Shown here in pieces: positions 1 through 13,363 of a stretch of DNA of 64,000 nucleotides. The stretch comes from Diplodia intermedia. Its lineage: Eukaryota > Ascomycota > Dothideomycetes > Botryosphaeriales > Botryosphaeriaceae. The first letter of the stretch is position 1. Each line of letters begins with the position of its first letter. The notes under the pieces were generated by a model. It had not been told where the DNA came from. It did no database searches and was given only the letters and a program-made list of their open reading frames with translations. The DNA is taken from contig JAKEKT010000085.1 in NCBI GenBank assembly GCA_021495925.1, positions 97,170 through 161,169 of the forward strand, given 5' to 3'. The position numbers were made by a program, and so were the translations under genes.

Positions 1-176
1 TTGCCCCCTGGCCAATTTGAGGCCCCGATTGCAAACACTGTGAGATCATCGCTCTGCTTGCCGCCCAATTGCTAAGCATGACAAAGTCCTCGCTTGCTCG
101 TATACGCTGGAACCCTCTGTATAGAGCCTGGGGCCGGCGACGGGACGCCGGACTTGCCGCTGCCAGGGCCAGCGCC

Positions 177-182
177 TATATG
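177..182 (+). promoter_or_regulatory. TATA-like box of the GMC oxidoreductase gene
   Basis: TATATG lies about 95 nt upstream of the ATG at 272, in a region without a competing gene. Position and composition suit a fungal core promoter; no start-site data are available. Confidence 0.4.
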
Positions 183-235
183 TACATCTATCCCGCCGAG
201 TGACTCCGGATCAGCTCTGCAGTTGCACCCGTTGA

Positions 236-2124
<1,889 letters not shown>

Positions 2125-4151
2125 GTTGGCCTGATAAGCCTTTTTTTCCTCTATTGCTTGTTGCTAGTCGCTTCCGCTACTTCTTGTTTATCGACTTCTT
2201 CAGCTCGGCATCATCCGAACCAGCCAGAAGGGATGTGCCGGGCTATTCCTTTTTTCCTTCCGTTTTCTTCACTTCTTGTGACCTGCTGCATGGAGCTGGC
2301 TGGCGTGCCTCATAAGCACGGTCTCGGCAGAGGAAAGCCACTTTTGCTTGTTTAGGGATTATAGACTGGGACGCATAAACAAACTAGACGACGGGTGGAG
2401 GGGAAACGATACCATCGGAAAATACCTTGAGACCAAGCTCCAGTTGCCAATGGCTTTAGCCACATGGGGCCAAAAGCCATTTGGGGGGGAGGGGGAGCCG
2501 GACGAATAGAAAAAGCCACAGCTGTTGGCGGTCATGGCCGAGAACGAATCAAGAGCAGATTATAGACGATTACACTTCCCGATCACCTTTGCTGAAAGTG
2601 AGCTGCTGACCTGTACACGCTAGCCCGTGGTAATCGCGACGATGTGGTTGGATGGAAATGGTGGGGATGGGTGCGGAGTGTGGAGAAGCGGCGGCTTGGT
2701 GGTGGCTTTTGCGGCTTGCACGGCGGAGGATCGACTTGCTATTGTACGGCTTGCATACGGTAGTCGCATGCAAACGCCATGTCGTCCTCCGCCGTGTTTT
2801 CGGCGAGCGCGGGCTGAAATCTGGATTTTCCTCGAGCGGAGTTGAACGCTAGCATGCCTACAATCCTTGCACGCCGCACGGCTGATCGACGTGGCTGCGA
2901 CGAAAATAGCTCCGATCTCGTATAACGTTTTAGCGATTGGCATTCAGTTTGCTGTCGTTGTTTCCCCTCGCCCCCGATCCTTGCTTTTCATCCACGCGAA
3001 TGTTCACGACATGTCAGAAATGACCGGGCCAGGCACACCGGCACCTGCCAGAACAATGAACCGACCGGCGCGTTTTCACGTGTGGTAGTGCCAACGGTGG
3101 CCGCGCGAACACGTTTTCCCCCCGCTCTTCCGCCAAGGTACCAGGTACCTGTTAGTACACTCGTGGCAACCAAAGAACGGCCCAGCTGGAAAGTCGAACG
3201 ATTGTTCCCGAGTCTAGGCCATGGGCAGAGGGCGAGAACCCGGGACCGAAGGAGCGGGACAAGGGACGGCTGCTGGAAAAGCTTGGGATGGCGTGCCAAG
3301 CAGGAAGTCAGCAAGCCCCGGGCCACGGCATCTTCCCGACGACAGCGGCCGTCTCAGCTTTTCTTACCCGATCTAGGATCACTCGCTTTCCTATACGGGC
3401 ATCACGTATGCGGGGAGGCATCGGGGCTAGACCGCACATGGTAAGAGGTGTCTTCAGCCGCACCACCTCGCTTCCGCACTTTGCTCCTACACGCCCGCTG
3501 ATTGGGGTTGCGGCGATTCGTCCAGCTCTGGCGGACGCGGGAGAGTGGAGCTGTCAGGTTTATACTTTCCGCCCCGGCTGCGCGGGGATTCAACACGATG
3601 CCATGGCATCCAGTGATATGCAACACAGCTGGCGGACATTTGTTGAGCCGACTACCTGGTACGGTAGACCTCGCCAGCTGAACCGAGTTCAACCGAATCC
3701 GCGTGGGCGCCGTCTCGGCACGGAGGGCAAGCGTGGTTGAGCTGAGCCAGGTCGATACGTAGCGGAGCTATTCTTCTTCTTGGCAAGCCCGCCGTGTCAG
3801 TCCGGCGAACGTTCGGGCACTTCTGCCGCAGCGTACCAGGACCCAGTCAGCTGCTGTGTACCGGCCGCCTCGTGGATTCATGCCACGTTCTAGCGCCCAC
3901 CCGCGTGGCGGTGGCCCCTGCCCTCTCGTCTAACATGTGGCGGCGCGAAGATGCTCGAGACCAGACGAGCAGAGACGGCTGCTGCGACAAGCCAACGCCT
4001 CCAGAGCAGAGGAGGAACTTCGTATATAGGCCAGCTGTCGTCCTGCGTTTCTGTACAACCCATCAACAGCAGCATCTCTCTCTTCAGCCTTCATCGTCGA
4101 AGCATCTTACCTTTCCAAGAAGCAATCCGACCAACCAACCAATCAACGACC
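2125..4151. other. intergenic, 2.0 kb
   Basis: 3' flank of the GMC gene and promoter of the peroxidase gene. Only short frames with no family resemblance occur on either strand. I see no RNA gene or repeat. Confidence 0.6.
4023..4028 (+). promoter_or_regulatory. TATA box of the peroxidase gene
   Basis: TATATA lies 124 nt upstream of the ATG at 4152 and is followed by a CT-rich stretch typical of fungal leaders (about 4076-4090). Confidence 0.5.
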
Positions 4152-5168
4152 ATGCGTCCCTCGGCCATCCTCCTGACTTCCGCATGCGGAAGCGTCGCCT
4201 ATTCCTTCTCCCTCCCCTCATCCCTTGACTCCCTTTCCTCGTCAATCAACGACATCACCACCCGGGCCCTCTCCACGCTCGCGGTCCGCAAAACCCCCTC
4301 GTGCCCCGCCGTCTACACCACGCTCTCGGCCGACCTCACCAAAGACTTCCTCGGCACCGACGGGCAGTGCACCGACCTCGCCCGCGCCGCCATCCGCTAC
4401 GCCTTCCACGACGCGGGCACCTTCTCGACCAAGCTCCCCAGCTACGCGCCGGCCTCGGGCGGCGCCGACGGCTCGCTGCTGCTCGTGCCGTCGGAGATCC
4501 AGCGCGGCGAGAACCACGGGCTGGAGGCGTACCACGCATACATCACCTCCAAGTACACCACGTACAAGCCGCTGGGGGTGGGCGCGGCGGACCTGATCCA
4601 GTTCGCGGGCAACCACGCCATCGTGACGTGCCCGGGCGGGCCGTCGGTCAAGACGCTCGTCGGCCGTAGCGACTCCACCACTGCATCGCCGACGGGCGTG
4701 ATGCCGCCGGGGTTCGGGCCGGGCAGCGACCACGACTCGCTGCTGCAGCTCTTCGTCGACAAGGGCTTCAGCGCCGTCGACCTGGCGGCGCTGATCGGCG
4801 CGCACAGCACGAGCAAGAACGTCGGGCAGACGGCCATCCCCGTCGGCGCGCCGCAGGACGGCACGCCCGGCAAGTGGGACGTCAAGTACTACGCCGACAC
4901 GTACAGCCCGCCCGCCGGCGTCTCGCGCTTCGACAGCGACGTCGCGCTGTCGGATAAGACAAAGGCCGTCGGGAAGGAGTTCAACGGCTTCGTCGGCAAC
5001 CAGGGCAAGTGGACCGGCAAGTTCGCCGACGCCATGTTCCGCTTGAGCGTTCTGGGCATCTCGAGCGATACGTACAAGAACTGGGCCGACTGCACCGGCG
5101 CCCTGCCCAAGGCCACGAGCTCCAAGAGGGACATCAGGCGCATGCCCATCAACGACCGCGCGCGGTAG
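4152..5168 (+). CDS. secreted fungal class II-type haem peroxidase
   Basis: One uninterrupted reading frame of 338 residues. The ATG at 4152 begins a signal peptide; upstream in-frame codons lie in the leader. The distal haem pocket reads RYAFHDAGTF with R82 and H86. The proximal haem ligand is H218 in LIGAHS. A GGADGS calcium/haem-side motif is also present. These define the plant-peroxidase superfamily, class II (secreted fungal: lignin, manganese, versatile or generic peroxidases). I cannot place it in a subclass: neither the manganese-binding carboxylates nor a surface catalytic Trp could be assigned with confidence. It would use H2O2 to oxidise phenolic or other substrates outside the cell. 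The C-terminus is basic (KRDIRR), not a typical peroxidase tail. It lies 2 kb downstream of an H2O2-generating-type oxidase gene on the same strand. Confidence 0.9.
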   Translation: MRPSAILLTSACGSVAYSFSLPSSLDSLSSSINDITTRALSTLAVRKTPSCPAVYTTLSADLTKDFLGTDGQCTDLARAAIRYAFHDAGTFSTKLPSYAPASGGADGSLLLVPSEIQRGENHGLEAYHAYITSKYTTYKPLGVGAADLIQFAGNHAIVTCPGGPSVKTLVGRSDSTTASPTGVMPPGFGPGSDHDSLLQLFVDKGFSAVDLAALIGAHSTSKNVGQTAIPVGAPQDGTPGKWDVKYYADTYSPPAGVSRFDSDVALSDKTKAVGKEFNGFVGNQGKWTGKFADAMFRLSVLGISSDTYKNWADCTGALPKATSSKRDIRRMPINDRAR

Positions 5169-6765
5169 AGTGTGGGCGGTGCGTGGGGGGAGTGGTTGAT
5201 ATCCTGTCGTTTTTGATCTGTTTGTTAGCGAAAGGGAGTTCGGAGGGAAAGGAGGGAATGGTGTCTTTCTTGTATATACTTCGAAGGGGTCGGGTTGAAC
5301 TTTGTTTTCCCCTTTACTTAATTTTCTGTACAAAGAGCTCTTGGCTCGAGTCATGAACAAACCATTTACTTTCATCAACAACCCTCGCAAACCTGTTTCA
5401 TTCATGCGTGCCGCTTACTCGAGAACCTTCGCCGAGCTTGTTCAAAAGTATCGTCATCAATGCATCGTCAAGAAGATGGAAACGCGTTGTTTGTTGTGAA
5501 AGCGAAGGGTGTGGAAGTCTCGAACGGATCGCCGGATGTTGGCAGGCGGCGGGACGATCGATGATCGAGTTGCTATATTGAGGCCTGAAATGAATACGGG
5601 ATGCGCGTCGTCACGGGGGAAAACATCGATGGATCGAATTAGCGCTGGACGTTCCCAAACGCTAGAACGGCCAAAAGCTTCCATGCGGTGGCCCGTACGC
5701 AAACATTTAAGGTTCATTCCGTTTTCGCCGTGGCAGATGGGCGGTGCAGTACGTACCGCGATGGATCACTTCGCTATGACTTGATGCGCAAGGCCCGTCT
5801 GTGGCTGCTGAGCGCAAACGTTGTGGGGGTGGGGTGTCGCAGTTGGAGGATGCACGAGACCGGACTGCAAGGGTCCAGGTTCAGATCTCCCAAGGTTTGA
5901 CGGTATCCTGACCACCATCTGGGCCGGTAGCCTGATGGCCCCTTCTTTCGCCACACCGCCCAAGACCATACTGACTTGGCTCTCGAGAGTTGGGAGATGA
6001 ACAAATGGCGGCGGCCGGATGGGCCGGGAAGCCCTTGGGCCTCGCTCGTGTCGCGCGTCATGGGTATTGACGCGCATGAAACGCCCTAACCTTCGATACT
6101 CAAGCCGAACGTGAGAGAGCCATATTGCGGCCGTGTGCAAACTTCCGGCCGTTTGCGACCAGGCCAGCAATAGCGCATCGGGGAGGAGTGCGGGGTATGT
6201 GCATCTGCTCCCATCCACATGAGCGCGAACAACACCACCGCTCCAGCACTTGCGCCCCGCCAGAGCCCGCCGAAGGAAGAGATCGAATGAAAGATACGGC
6301 AGTTGCGAAAGTATGCTGTGCAGGAGCCGGCAGTCTTGGGCACACTTGCGACTCGCTGCTGCGGCGGTGATTGGCCTGAGGGGTTGCCAATGCGCGCCAA
6401 CCCCCCAGCGATACCTTTCGGCGGAGACGCACTGACTCAACCGAGCCTCCGCGCTGAAATGAGAGAGAGACTGAGCCTTGCGGCTTCAACTGCGACGCCG
6501 GTCGACTGACACGCCCGCGACGAGGGGAGCCAAGATGGATGGAATAAATGAAGCCTGCTGCCCACCATGGCCTTGTCCCCCTTGCTCACTGCCTCATCAC
6601 CACCTGACCCTCCTTTCCGCGTGGGTAGCAGTGACGGCAAACTTTCTTTCCTTTTGCGTCTATGTTCAATCACACTCTCTTTGGATCCCTTTAAAAGCCT
6701 CTTCTGCTTGACCCAAGTCACTCCCTTCGAATCAACAGCTCCTTCCCAGACTCACCGTCATCACC
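5169..6765. other. intergenic, 1.6 kb
   Basis: 3' flank of the peroxidase and promoter of the chitinase. Frames up to 224 codons occur on the minus strand but show no signal peptide, domain or splice pattern. No RNA gene or repeat seen. Confidence 0.55.
6690..6697 (+). promoter_or_regulatory. TATA-like TTTAAAAG box of the chitinase gene
   Basis: TTTAAAAG lies about 70 nt upstream of the ATG at 6766. Confidence 0.35.
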
Positions 6766-8387
6766 ATGAAGCTCCTCTCCGCGGCCACCATGCTGGCCGC
6801 CGCCACCCAGCTGGCCTCTGCCCGCTACATCATGTACGCCGACGAATGGCACATTGCCGACCTGGGCAACAGGACGACCAACGCCGGCATCGACACGGCC
6901 ATCATGGCCTTCGTGGCCACCAACGACTTCCTGACCGAGGAGGGCGGCACCTTCGAGCTGTTCGAGCCCGTCGAGACCTTCCGCGCCCGCTTCGACCCCG
7001 GTGTCAAGGTCCTGGCTGCCATCGGCGGCTGGAACGACGTCAACTACACCCTGACTATGAAGGACGAGACCGCCCGCACCCGCTTTGCCAACAACTGCAA
7101 GAAACTGATCGACAAGTACAACCTGGACGGTATTGGTAAGTCGACTCTCTCTCTCTCTCTTTCCCTCTCCCTCCCCGAGTTCGAGAACACGTGAGCGTAG
7201 GGAAGAAAGGAGAGAAAGGGGAAAGGGGAACTTACAGAAGACCATGATGCTAACAACACACCCACCAAACAGACATCGACTACGAGTACGTCGGCGGCAA
7301 CGGCGCCGACTACAAGCAGGTGCCCAACGCGGACAAGGTGTGGGAGATCGACGCCTTCCCGCTGCTTCTCAAGGCGACGCGCGAGGCCATCGGAGCCGAC
7401 AAGCTGCTGTCGATCGCGGTGCCGGGCTTGGAGCGCGACATGTTCGCCTTCACGCCCGAGACGATGCCGCAGATCGTGCCGCTGGTCGACTGGTTCGGCA
7501 TCATGACGTACGACTTCATGAACCGCCGCGACAACTCGACCCGCCACCACACCGACCTCGTCGGCTCCAAGCAGTCCATCCAGCGCTACCTCGACCTCGG
7601 CCTGCCCGCCGACAAGGCCACGCTCGGCTTCGCCTTCTACGCAAAGTACTTCACCGTCGACCCGGCCTCCGACTGCGCCCGCCACCCGCTCGGCAAGCGC
7701 TGCCGCACCGTCGCGCTCGAGAACGCCGACGGCTCCGACAACGGCCTCTCGGGCGCCCTGACCTTCGAGTCGTCGAGCGAGCCCAGCGCGCTGCCGACCA
7801 ACCTGACGGCCAGCGCCGACGGCACGTGCGGCGCCAGCGCGGGCACCAAGTGCGGCGAGGGCTTCTGCTGCAGCTCGGGCGGCTGGTGCGGCGACAGCGA
7901 GGCCCACTGCGGGCTGTCGTGCCAGGCCGGCTACGGCAAGTGCAACGGGCTGACGGCCATCCAGTCGTGGCAGAACGCGCTGGCGGGCGGCGTGTCCGAC
8001 GCCAAGCGCGGCGGCCACTACTACTTCGACCGCAACGCCTCGCTCTTCTGGACCTGGGACGAGCCCGAGCACATCGCCAAGAAGTTCGTCGACATCGTCG
8101 ACGTCCTCGGCGTCCCCAACGTCATGGCCTGGTCGCTGTCCGAGGACAGCCTCGACTGGCGCCACCTGCTCGCCATCCAGGCCGGCGTCAAGAAGCACTG
8201 CCTGTCCGAGATCGAGGGCTTCAACGCCGCCGACTGCGCCGCCGAGACCACCCCGCTCCCCACTTACCTGGTCAAGCCCCCCGTCCTCACCACTCGCGAC
8301 ACTCCCCGCCACTACGCCGCTCCCATCGAGCCCCGTGGTGCGGCCGCTGCCTTCGCTGAGGTCAACGCCCACGGCCACAGCATCTGA
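6766..8387 (+). CDS. secreted GH18 chitinase with an internal CBM18 chitin-binding domain
   Basis: Exons 6766-7135 and 7273-8387 give 494 residues with an N-terminal signal peptide (about 1-19). The intron (137 nt, with a TC-rich run) splits the GH18 catalytic motif; splicing restores DGIDIDYEY with D121, D124, D126 and the proton donor E128. The strand-3 motif (AAIGGWND) and the MTYDF motif are also present. Residues about 307-347 form a Cys-rich hevein-type CBM18 with the TKCGEGFCCSSGGWCG core. It sits inside the GH18 fold, because catalytic-domain sequence resumes after it (WTWDEPEHI, GVPNVMAWSLSEDS). The enzyme should cleave beta-1,4-GlcNAc polymers outside the cell, in wall remodelling or in attack on other organisms. 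The last 60 or so residues are Pro/Ala-rich and of no known domain. Confidence 0.93.
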
Positions 8388-10903
8388 GCTGATATAGCAC
8401 TGTAGTCGGCTGTCGACGTTGTATTACCTTTCTCTAATTGGGGGTTGTTGGTGGGAGATAGATAGATAAAATAGCTTGTCCATGTCCAGACATGTATGAT
8501 TTTGTTGTCGAACCTGTTCCCCCTTTCTCGTGTCAGCAAAGTGTACGTGAAACTACGGAGAATTTAGTATGTGAATTGTGTTGGTGGTAAGCGATGCTCA
8601 GGATACCAACGTACCACGCTCGGCTCCATCGTCGGCTGACAAGTGGGGCCTGGTGGCGAGACGGAGAGATAAGTGAACGTGTATAGGAGACTGGATAACA
8701 GCTTCGCGAGTTGTGCAGTATCCTTCTGCTGGAAGGCGAAAATGGACTGCGGTGGTACTAGACTGTTGAGGTGGGGGGTAGCCCCACGAGATGGTATGTG
8801 GGGGAAACTTTACGACTCATGTATGTGAAAAGGAAGAAATGAAAGCGACATGCAGTCTAAAAATAAAAAGCAAGTGGGAGATGAGCGAACTCAAACCCTA
8901 AATCGATAATAGGTCGCTAAACGGTGATTAAGGACGTGTAGATGTGTTCTGCTTTTTAAAGAATGGTAGCCTTTGAAATGGACTGCTGCGAATCTGTAAG
9001 ATGGGAAAGATAGAGTGAAAAAGTACCTTTACCAGGACAGTAGACTAAAAGGAGGTTGAGCCCATTTAGGTGAGCAGTAGAAGCAGATGTATCCCCGTAG
9101 ATGTGAGTCTTTTGAGCCCTCATACCGTGGGCAGTTGACGCCAATATCCAGACGCAGATGTGAGTCTTGAGAAAGTTCTCTGCAAGTTTCTGTGTCAGCC
9201 AAATAGATGGGCTTTGCAGGACGACGTGGCGGTGGATATGTTGTGGCAGTGTCGAAATGAGGGGATTATGATGTTATGGTCTTGTCTAAGACACCCAGCG
9301 CGGATCGGTTTCAGAAACAACGACAGCCCACGTGAATGCTAAGGCTCGCCTCCACATTTTCTCGTACCCTGTAGCTGCGCGTGTGGCTGATGACTGCCTA
9401 TCGTTCTTTCATGTTATCAGCGCAGATCGCTGTCGATCCGCGCGTCGGAGAAAAAAACGGTCGCCTTATTCCAACCTCGTAGGGCGTTCAGTTGAATACG
9501 GGCCTTCTCGCTGGTGATGAGAGGAAGAGAAGATGGTGCGAGGCGGTGCAGGTGTATTGTTGGGCGGGAAAGAGGGATCAGAAACGCATTGTTTGGCGTT
9601 TGGTAGCTGCCGGTGGGCTCTCGAAACAAGCTCATCCCGGCGCGTTGGTCCTGGTCCGAATGAGGATTTTCAGCACAGTGGACGGATAATAGCTCATGAT
9701 GCAAGCGGGACTCGTGTTGACGGGCGCGACTGTGGATCTGGTGTTTCGAGGTGGTGTTCAGTGAAGGAGCGATGCTAAGCATAAAACGAGAAGCGACGAG
9801 GCATGCGAGCGGAAGGATGAAACGGCGCCAAGGTGGGCCATGGCTGTGGGCACGAAGCTTTCTTGTATGCGCCGCTAGTGTCGCACCTTGGGCGCGGGTG
9901 GCAGCAGGCAAGTGGTGCTGGTGCCGGTGAGGTCTGGTGACGGGGCCGGGCTGCCTCAGGCTGTCGTACGCCGGCAGTCGGCTCCACTAGGCAGGCAACC
10001 GACCCCACACGCGAGGCGGAAATTGAGAAGCGCCGCACAGCCGTCGGCGGCTTGCGTGTGGCGGTCGCGTTCATCAGAGCCAAACGGCGATACGCCGCGC
10101 ACGCGGATGCGGCGGCGCAAGGATACGAGGGGCGGTGATGGCGGGCACAGGGCTGACAGTTGGGGTTGGAGCCAGCGAAATCGTGTCGTGGTGCGGGCCC
10201 CACCAATGGCGGCACGAGGACAGTTGAGCGCTGTGAAGGAGAGATGCACCGGGCGCGGGCTGCGTGCGGCCATGCGGCCTTGCTTCTGGGCAAACAGCCG
10301 TGGGGCCGTGCTGAGGAGGAGCGTGTTCCTGTCCTGTTCCTGGCGCCTTCTTAGCGTGTCCACGACCTGCCCGCCCGCACGCAGCCTCAACACCAAACAG
10401 CCCTCTCGCGTCGCCCGCGAAACATCGCCCGGCCGCGCGCGCGATCTTCGACCCTGCCGATCCGGACGGCCGACCCGCGCTGCGGCGCAGAGAGACATGT
10501 CGCAGCTTTCGGCGGCGGACGCAGCCGTGCGCACGAGAGCCGCGGCGGCGAGGCTCCGGGCTGGGGGCCAGCAAATGACCCGCCGCGCTGATGCGTCCCG
10601 CAATTTGAACGACCGGCACTGCAGCGGTGGCTAGCCGGTTCGGGAAGTGCTGGCGACGCTGCCCCGGCTGGCCCGAGTCGCGCTGTCATTTCCCGAGCTC
10701 CCTAATAGTGCCCATGTGTTTCAGAGAAAGAAGTACAAAAGTACTCGTCCTCCACCACTGTCTTTCGCCCTCGCTTTCGCGCCTCCTGCCGGCCGGTTCA
10801 CTCGTTATTCTCTGACTTTTCAGAGGTCCGTTCTTTTTGCTGTTTACTGCAGCACCCGGCTACCAACGCTCTTTTTGTCTATATCCGGTCTTTCCCCCTC
10901 GCC
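8388..10903. other. intergenic, 2.5 kb
   Basis: The left part (8.4-9.7 kb) is relatively AT-rich. The right part (9.8-10.7 kb) is very GC-rich and open in several frames on both strands (longest 248 codons). None of those frames resembles a protein family or has a signal peptide, so I call no gene. Confidence 0.55.
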
Positions 10904-13363
10904 ATGCGCTTCAACAAAGCCGCCGCCGGCGCTCTCTTCGCCGGTGCCAGCCTCGCCCAGGCCCAGGAGTACTGCAGTGACCGCTCCACCCTGGTCGTCA
11001 CTGAGTATGTGACTCTGACCCCCACTCCCGTCGCCGAGTCGAGCGTCGAGGGCGTTGTGTCGAGCCCGACCCCTTCTGCTCAGCCCGATGAGACCACCTC
11101 GATTCAGGTCGTCACCATCAAGCCCGTCCCGGCCACGTCTACGCCCGCCGCCAGCTCTGCGCCCCCCATGACCACCTCGACCGTCTACTCGACCCAGTCG
11201 AGCGTCAATGGCGCCGGCGAGACCGTCTACCAGACCGTCAGCCAGTACACCACGGTAAACAGCCAGTCCCGTCTCTTCGATCCTCCAATTCCTAACTTTT
11301 CCCCATTAGGTCTGCCCCGTGAGCGAGTCCGCTGCCTCGGCTGTCCCTTCGACCTCGTCTGCGGTCGCTGGTGTCCCTGCGACCTCGTCTGCGGTCGCCG
11401 GTGTCCCTGACCAGTCGACGAGCACGATCCACATGACTTCCACCACCGAGAAGTTGGTCACCATCAGCGTGCCTTGCACCGAGTGCTCTGCCACCCCGAC
11501 CCAGTGGACCACCTCCACCATCTACACCACCTCGGCCTCCGTCGACGCCACCGGCGGTACCGTCTACGTGACTGTGCCCCACACCACCACCGTGAGCAGC
11601 CAATTTTAGCTTTTTGCAATTTGTTATGAAACTGACCAATCCGCTAGGTCTGCCCCGTGACGGCCACCGAGGGTGCTAGCCAGACTCCTGCCTCGGCCAG
11701 CAGCTCCAAGTGCACCAACACCCGCACTGTCACTGTTGACCCCGAACCGGTCACTGTCACCGTGTCCCCGTCCGCCGGTGCCGCCAGCTCGGTCGATGGC
11801 TCTGACGTCGGCGCTGCCGAGTACACCCCCTCCAGCTACTCGCTGTCTTCGGCCGTCGACAGCCCGGCCTACACTCCCGCCCCGGAGACCGTCACCCAGT
11901 ACACGACCTCCCACATCGTCAGCACCAATGTGAGGACTAGCACCACCGTCGATGCCGTCGGCAGCTCTTCCGAGGCCGTTGTCACCGAGGTCGTCACCGT
12001 TGGCACCACCGTCTGCCCTGTCACGGCCACCCAGACCCCGGCCAATACCCCTGCTGGTACTCCCTCTGTCGCTGTCGACACCCCCGTCTACACTCCTGCC
12101 CCGGAGACCGTCACCCAGTACACCACCTCCCACATTGTCAGCACCGCTGTGAGGACTAGCACCACTGTCGATGCCGTCGGCAGCTCTTCCGAGGCCATTG
12201 TTACTGAGGTCATCACCATTGGCACCACTGTCTGCCCCGTTACTGCTACGCAGACTCCGGCCCAGACCCCCGCCGGCACTCCCTCCTTTGCTGTTGACAC
12301 TCCCGTCTACACCCCTGCGCCCGCCTCTACCCCCTACGGCGCCGGTGTTGATGGTGCGAACGCCATCCCCTCGTCGAGCTCGGCCTCTGTTGCTGTCGAC
12401 ACCCCTATCTACACTCCTGTCAACACGCCTTCCTTTGCCGTTGACACTCCTATCTACACCCCTGTGAACACGCCTTCCGTTGCCGTTGACACCCCTGTCT
12501 ACACCCCGGTTCCTGCTGCTTCCGCTCCCGCCTACGGCGCTGGTGTTGAGGGCGCTGCGGCCAGCTCCTCCGCCTCCGTTGCGGTTGACACGCCTGTCTA
12601 CACCCCTGTCGCCTCGACTCCCATCCCGACGTACGCCCAGACCACCTTTGCCACCTCGAGCAGCGTTGTCGCCGTCGCGACCCCCAGCTCTAGCTCCAGC
12701 TCCAGCTCCGGCCTTCTCGGCACCGTCAGCGGCGCTGTCAGCGGCGCTGTCACGGCTCTGACCGAGGCCGTTACTGGTGAGGCCACTCACTACAGCGGCA
12801 ACATCGAGTCGGGTACCTGCAGCTTCACCGGCTACAGCCTGCCTTCGTCCATCTTCGGTACCGCGCTGTCTCTCTCCAACTGGGACAACGCCAGCAACTG
12901 CGGTGCTTGCGTCAACGTCAAGGGCCCCTCTGGCGAGACGGTCAAGGCCATGATTGTCGACCAGTGCCCCGACTGCAGCGACAACGCGCTCGACCTGTTC
13001 GAGGATGCTTTCAGCTCGCTGGGCGCCCTCGCCACCGGCGTTCTCGACATCACCTGGGAGCTCGTCGAGTGCGGCATCACCACGCCGCTGCAGCTCGCCA
13101 ACAAGGACGGCGTCTCGGCCAACTGGTTCAGCATGCAGGTCGTCAACAGCAACCTGCCCATCCAGGCCCTCCACGTGTCGGTCGACGGCGGCTCCACCTG
13201 GACCGAGACCACCCGTACCGAGTACAACTTCTTCGAGTACGAGCAGGGCTTCGGCTCCGACCTCGTCGACGTCAAGGTCACCTCGTCCACCGGCAAGGAG
13301 GTCATCACCAAGAACGTCACCGTCGCCTCGTCCGAGTCGCACACTTGCGACTCCAACTTCTAA
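10904..13363 (+). CDS. secreted Ser/Thr-rich repeat protein with C-terminal expansin-like module
   Basis: Exons 10904-11254, 11310-11591 and 11648-13363, all joined in phase 0, give 782 residues. A signal peptide (about 1-20) is followed by about 560 residues of Ser/Thr/Pro/Val-rich sequence, likely heavily O-glycosylated. Both introns fall at the same place in a repeated module, between TT and VCPV. Two 73-residue units (11870-12088 and 12089-12307) are near-identical tandem copies, followed by shorter VAVDTPVYTPV repeats. The C-terminal part (from about residue 585) is expansin-like: a double-psi beta-barrel with paired cysteines and a VDQCPDC...ALDLFEDAF segment, then a CBM63-like second domain (about 690-782) ending in DSNF. 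Expansins loosen cellulose or wall networks without hydrolysis. The repeat stalk suggests wall anchoring or display of the module. Confidence 0.88.
11870..12307 (+). repeat. two tandem 219-bp coding repeats in the expansin-like gene
   Basis: The unit beginning TACACTCC(C/T)GCCCCGGAGACC recurs exactly 219 bp downstream (11870 and 12089). The copies encode matching 73-residue blocks with mostly synonymous differences, indicating an in-frame tandem duplication. Confidence 0.85.

Noticed and set aside
4242..5405. 387-codon minus-strand frame opposite the peroxidase
   Set aside because: Same GC-bias artefact; the plus strand carries catalytic residues.
9888..10634. Long overlapping frames on both strands in a GC-rich stretch
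   Set aside because: Open in several frames at once, which reflects base composition; no family, no splice sites, no signal peptide.
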